A DNA stretch of 23,511 nucleotides, taken from a virus. The notes below the pieces were generated by a model, which made no database searches, was not told the DNA's origin, and worked only from the letters and a program-made list of their open reading frames with translations. The DNA lies in IMG/VR virus record IMGVR_UViG_3300048589_000702, positions 1 through 23,511 of that record. One strand, given 5' to 3'. Below are positions 20,341 to 23,511 of this stretch, piece after piece; within the stretch, counting starts at the first letter, position 1, and each line of letters starts with the position of its first letter. The translations under genes were made by a program, and so were the position numbers.

Positions 20341-22888
20341 CCGCATCCTCGGCCCCGACGGGCAACCCTTCGAACTCGACGCGCTGCACGAGGAAGTCTC
20401 GGCACCGTCGACCACGGGCATTCGCCAGGTCTGGCACGGCAGTGTCGCCAACAACCTGACGCCGCAGCGGCTGGCGCGCATCCTGTCGGCCGCGGCCGAT
20501 GGCGACGCGCACCAGTACCTCACGCTGGCCGAGGAGATGGAAGAGCGCGACATGCACTACGCGTCCGTCCTCGGCACGCGCAAGCTCGCCATCGTTGGGC
20601 TGCAGGTGCGCGTTGACAGCGCCAGCGACGACAAGGAGGACATCCGCCGCGCCGATGCGGTGCGCGAGCTGATCGATGCCGCCGAATTCAGCGAGTTGTG
20701 CTCGCACCTGGTTGACGCGCTGGGCAAGGGCTACGCCGTCAGCGAGATCGTCTGGGATCGCAGCGGCAAGGAATGGATGCCGAAGTATCACGACCGCGAT
20801 CCGCGCTTCTTCAACTACGACCGCGCGACCGGGCGCGAGCTGCGGCTGCTTGACGAACAGGACGCCTTCAATGGTCTGCCGCTGGGACCGTTCAAGTTCA
20901 TCGTGCACCAGCCGCGCATCCGCAGCGGCCTGCCGATTCGCGGCGGCCTCGCGCGCCTGGCCGCGCCGAGCTACATGTGCAAGTCATGGAGTTGGAAGGA
21001 TTGGATGGCGTTCGCCGATATCTTCGGCCTGCCGATGCGCATTGGCCGCTACGGGCCGAACACGACCGAGCCGGATATCCGCAAGCTGATCAACGCGATC
21101 GCGAACCTCGGCAGCGACGCTGCCGCGGCGATTCCCGACAGCGTCAAGATCGAGTTCCAGCAGGCGGCGCAGGTCGGTGGCGCGGGCGACTTCTTCGAGA
21201 AGCTGGTGACCTTCTGGGACAAGCAGGTCTCGAAGGGCGTGCTCGGCCAGACGATGACCGCCGACGACGGCGCGTCGCTGTCGCAGGCAAGGGTGCACAA
21301 CGATGTGCGCATGGATCTGCTGGAGGCCGACGCGCGCACGCTGAGCAACACGCTGAACCGGCACCTGGTGCACCCGTTCGTGTCGCTCAACTTCGGCCAG
21401 GATCGCAAGTTCCCGAAGCTCACGATCGTCACGCCGGAGGTGGACAACACGGCGGCGCTGGTCGATGCAGTGAACAAGCTGGTTCCGCTCGGTCTGCGGG
21501 TCGAGCAATCGGTGATGCGCGACAAGCTCAACATTCCGGATCCGGCCGAGGGCGGCGAGCTGCTGGCGCAGCCGGTGACGGCGCTGCCAGTACCGCCTGC
21601 GGGCGTCGATATCGACCCGGCTGAGCCGGCTGTCGCTGCCGTGGCGGGCGATGTGCAATCCGCAGCGCTCAACGGCGCACAAGTCACCGCGCTGCGCGAG
21701 CTGCTCAACGCGGCTGCGCGTAAGGAGATTCCGCTGGAGACGGCGCGGGCGATGATCGCGGCGAGTTTTCCGACACTCACCGAGGTGCAGATCGGCCAGA
21801 TGGTGGACCCGCTGCGCAACTTCGAGCTGCCCGAGCCAGTCGCGCCGCCAGCGCCGGCATTGAACGTGGAGACCCTTGCGTCTGCCATTCGCCGTGCGAT
21901 GAACAACGAGCCGGCACCGGCCCCGGCGGATCCCATATACCTCGGCGTCGAGGTATTGGCGCGCGCGGTCGATCCGATGGTGCAGACGTGGGTCGATGTG
22001 ATGCGCGAACAGGCCGAGCAGGCGGGCAGTTTTGACGCCTTCGTTGCATGGCTGGATGAGCGCGCGCCGCAGGTGCTTTCAACCGAGCTGGCGACCCGGC
22101 AGATCGCGCAAGGCATGGCTGTGGTGAACCTCGCTGCGCGAGCCGATATCCAGCGCCAGCTGGAGGAGGAGATCGGCGGCGGAATGGCCGAGAGCCTCAA
22201 CGCCGAGCAGGCAGGTGGCGGCATCATCAACCGCGGCTGGCAGCCCGCCGCCGAGTACTTCCTGCGCAAGATCAACGTGCCCACCGCGCGCTGGGATGAC
22301 CTCTGGCAAGAGCAGCACGCTCGGGCGTTCAGCGTGGCCGGTGCGATGCGCGCCGATCTGCTGGCGGACTTGCGCGCGGCGGTTGCCGAAGCGGTCGAAG
22401 GCGGCGGCAGTTACGACCAGTTCCACCAGCGCTTTGAGGAGATCGTCGCGCGGCGTGGCTGGACCGGGTGGACGGGCGAAGGCACCGAGGCCGGCCGTGC
22501 CTGGCGTACCCGGACCATCTACCAAACCAACCTGTCGACGGCGCAAGCCGCTGGCCGCTACACCCAGATGACCGACCCGGCCACGCTGGAGCACATGCCC
22601 TACTGGCAATACCGGCACAACACCGTCAACAACCCGCGCGCTGCGCACAAGGCGTGGGACGGGCTGGTATTGCGATGGGATGACCCGTGGTGGAACGAGC
22701 ACTACCCACCAAACGACTGGGGATGCAACTGCGACGTGCGGCCGGTCAGTGATCGCATGCTTCGCCGGATGGGCAAGGCTGGTCCGGACAGGGCGCCAGA
22801 GCCCGGACCCGGCGACCCGCCGCCCGAGTGGGCCTATCACGTCGGCCGCGCCCCTGGTGCCGGCGCAGCGGGGCGCGGAGGCCCATAG
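20330..22888 (+). CDS. Portal protein (DUF935, Mu gp29) fused to gpF-like minor head protein
   Basis: The 852-residue product holds two proteins that are separate in Mu. Residues 1 to about 620 are the DUF935 portal: LTPQRLARILSAAADGDAHQ near 43, EEMEERDMHYASVLGTRKLA, an IVHQPRIRSGLPIRGGLARL block near 190, KSWSWKDWMAFADIFGLPMR near 220, and a Pro/Ala-rich C-terminal part. From about 635 the Mu gpF-like head-morphogenesis domain follows: AAEYFLRKINVPTARWDDLW, AFSVAGA, WRTRTIYQTNLSTA, and the signature AHKAWDGLVLRWDDPWWNEHYPPNDWGCNCDVRPVS near 780. The reading frame is open throughout. An in-frame ATG at 22184 with GGAGGAG upstream could also yield gpF alone (234 residues). The portal forms the head vertex; gpF is a minor capsid factor. 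Confidence 0.93.
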   Translation: MASSRILGPDGQPFELDALHEEVSAPSTTGIRQVWHGSVANNLTPQRLARILSAAADGDAHQYLTLAEEMEERDMHYASVLGTRKLAIVGLQVRVDSASDDKEDIRRADAVRELIDAAEFSELCSHLVDALGKGYAVSEIVWDRSGKEWMPKYHDRDPRFFNYDRATGRELRLLDEQDAFNGLPLGPFKFIVHQPRIRSGLPIRGGLARLAAPSYMCKSWSWKDWMAFADIFGLPMRIGRYGPNTTEPDIRKLINAIANLGSDAAAAIPDSVKIEFQQAAQVGGAGDFFEKLVTFWDKQVSKGVLGQTMTADDGASLSQARVHNDVRMDLLEADARTLSNTLNRHLVHPFVSLNFGQDRKFPKLTIVTPEVDNTAALVDAVNKLVPLGLRVEQSVMRDKLNIPDPAEGGELLAQPVTALPVPPAGVDIDPAEPAVAAVAGDVQSAALNGAQVTALRELLNAAARKEIPLETARAMIAASFPTLTEVQIGQMVDPLRNFELPEPVAPPAPALNVETLASAIRRAMNNEPAPAPADPIYLGVEVLARAVDPMVQTWVDVMREQAEQAGSFDAFVAWLDERAPQVLSTELATRQIAQGMAVVNLAARADIQRQLEEEIGGGMAESLNAEQAGGGIINRGWQPAAEYFLRKINVPTARWDDLWQEQHARAFSVAGAMRADLLADLRAAVAEAVEGGGSYDQFHQRFEEIVARRGWTGWTGEGTEAGRAWRTRTIYQTNLSTAQAAGRYTQMTDPATLEHMPYWQYRHNTVNNPRAAHKAWDGLVLRWDDPWWNEHYPPNDWGCNCDVRPVSDRMLRRMGKAGPDRAPEPGPGDPPPEWAYHVGRAPGAGAAGRGGP

Positions 22889-22889
22889 C

Positions 22890-23393
22890 GTGGCAGGCGT
22901 CGAGGTCAAGCTGCAGCTCGATGACCGCGAGGCGCGCGAGTTGTTTGCACGCCTCAAGGCGAGCGGTGCGCGCAATCGCGGACTGATGGCCGAGATTGGT
23001 TCGGTGCTGGAGCAGAGCACAAGGGATCGGTTCGACAGCGAGACATCGCCGGCCGGCATTCCCTGGGCACCGATCTCCAAGGAATGGAAAGAGGAGAAGG
23101 CCGAGCGCGGATTTAACACCGGCATCATGAAGATGCGGGGCGACTTGCTCCGCAGCACCCGCTTCGAGAATGACGACAATTCGGTCAGCGTCATCCAGTC
23201 CCAGCCCTACGCGGCGATCCACCACTACGGCGGGGAGATTCGGCCGAAGAAGGGACGGGCGCTGGTGGTGCGCGGCAGGCTGCTCGGGAAGGTGACGATT
23301 CCGGCCCGGCCCAGCATCGGCGTCTCCACAGAGGACCGCTCCGAGATCCTCGACGCCGTCGCCGATTTCATCGGACGGATCGGTCGCCGGTAG
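22890..23393 (+). CDS. G: Virion morphogenesis protein, Mu gpG-like
   Basis: The 167-residue product starts at a GTG with GGAGG eight bases upstream. It has the gpG / phage virion morphogenesis pattern: LFARLKASGARNRGLMAEIG, TRDRFDSETSPAGIPWAPIS near residue 45, then MRGDLLRSTRF and QPYAAIHHYGGEI near 105, and a C-terminal IPARPSIGVSTEDRSEILDA followed by FIGRIGRR. In Mu it takes part in head-tail assembly. It is the last gene of the rightward operon; in Mu it is followed by protease I, but here non-coding repeats follow and protease I is at the other end of the window on the other strand. Confidence 0.92.
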   Translation: MAGVEVKLQLDDREARELFARLKASGARNRGLMAEIGSVLEQSTRDRFDSETSPAGIPWAPISKEWKEEKAERGFNTGIMKMRGDLLRSTRFENDDNSVSVIQSQPYAAIHHYGGEIRPKKGRALVVRGRLLGKVTIPARPSIGVSTEDRSEILDAVADFIGRIGRR

Positions 23394-23427
23394 AATTACC
23401 GACGCCGCAATTCAATTTCCGCGGGCT

Positions 23428-23461
23428 TTTCGTTTTGTCCCGGTTTGTTTCGTCTGGTCCC
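23428..23461. repeat. Imperfect 14-base direct repeat, 20-base period
   Basis: TTTCGTTTTGTCCC (23428-23441) and TTTCGTCTGGTCCC (23448-23461) agree at 12 of 14 positions and are spaced by 20 bases, about two helical turns. They directly precede the second repeat pair. Confidence 0.55.
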
Positions 23462-23462
23462 A

Positions 23463-23497
23463 CACTTATCAAGCCACGTGACCACCACTTATCAAGC
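23463..23497. repeat. Perfect 12-base direct repeat, 23-base period
   Basis: CACTTATCAAGC occurs at 23463-23474 and 23486-23497 with an 11-base spacer. The spacing is close to the roughly 22-base period of transposase-binding sites at Mu ends, but no further copy was found elsewhere in the window and the sequence is unlike Mu sites. Confidence 0.65.
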
Positions 23498-23511
23498 GCC
23501 GGGGCAGCCGG

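Larger units (their letters stand above)
23394..23511. other. Non-coding tail after gpG with short direct repeats
   Basis: No gene is seen in these 118 bases. CCGCGGGCTTTTCGTTTTG just after gpG looks like a weak terminator (short CCGCGG followed by T-rich DNA). Two repeat pairs follow. This may be the end of the late operon, a phage end region, or the start of a further intergenic segment; the window stops before it can be decided. Confidence 0.5.

Noticed and set aside
23428-23497. Repeats considered as a CRISPR array
   Set aside because: Only two copies of each of two different short repeats, 12-14 bases, with no uniform spacers and no cas genes.
1-23511. tRNA genes, rRNA or riboswitches
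   Set aside because: No cloverleaf with conserved T-arm, rRNA-like segment or known riboswitch core was recognised by eye; a covariance-model scan was not possible.

Overview
The window is most of the regulatory, transposition, lysis and head-gene part of a Mu-like transposable prophage (or phage) in a high-GC proteobacterium. It is recognised by the full set of diagnostic families: a MuA-type DDE transposase with its MuB-type AAA+ ATPase, a Gam-like DNA-end protector, GemA, a Mor-type activator, and Mu-type head proteins (small and large terminase, DUF935 portal, gpF, gpG, protease I, gpT). High GC, heavy use of GTG starts and one- or four-base stop/start overlaps suggest a gamma- or betaproteobacterial host (Xanthomonadaceae-like is a guess). 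No host gene, tRNA, rRNA, CRISPR array or insertion sequence was seen.

Layout. (1) Positions 1-2713, minus strand: head protease/scaffold I, a head-decoration-like protein, major capsid gpT and the start of a FluMu-type protein that runs off the left edge. (2) Positions 2714-4342: a control region with a late-promoter-like dyad, a leftward terminator, two small leftward zinc-ribbon genes, the XRE-type repressor, and an operator/promoter region with paired GAGAA-N6-TTCTC sites. (3) Positions 4343-15037, plus strand: one almost gapless early operon: Ner-like regulator, small DNA-binding and unknown proteins, transposase A, a zinc-ribbon/pilin-like chimera, ATPase B, several small unknowns, Gam, GemA, an HNH endonuclease, Mor, an ASCH-domain protein and two small unknowns. 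(4) Positions 15038-23393, plus strand: late operon with holin, membrane-anchored transglycosylase, Rz/Rz1 spanins, a DksA/TraR zinc finger, DUF2730, a winged-helix protein, both terminases, a portal-gpF fusion and gpG. (5) Positions 23394-23511: non-coding DNA with two pairs of short direct repeats.

How it works together (inference from Mu biology). The repressor shuts the early promoter at about 4275-4303. On induction, Ner, A and B drive replicative transposition, Gam and GemA modify DNA and host state, and Mor switches on late transcription. The notable point is that the late genes are split. In Mu, protease I follows gpG in one rightward operon; here I and gpT sit on the far side of the repressor and run leftward. 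The two late operons start with nearly the same 17-base dyad (15 of 17 identical, same orientation relative to the genes), a good candidate for the shared activator site. In each, the first gene has its start codon or ribosome-binding site inside a predicted hairpin.

The most unusual single gene is at 8183-8641, between A and B: a phage zinc ribbon joined in one frame to a textbook type IV prepilin cleavage/methylation motif and a short two-cysteine C-terminal domain. All functions are assigned by reading the sequence; no database search was run.
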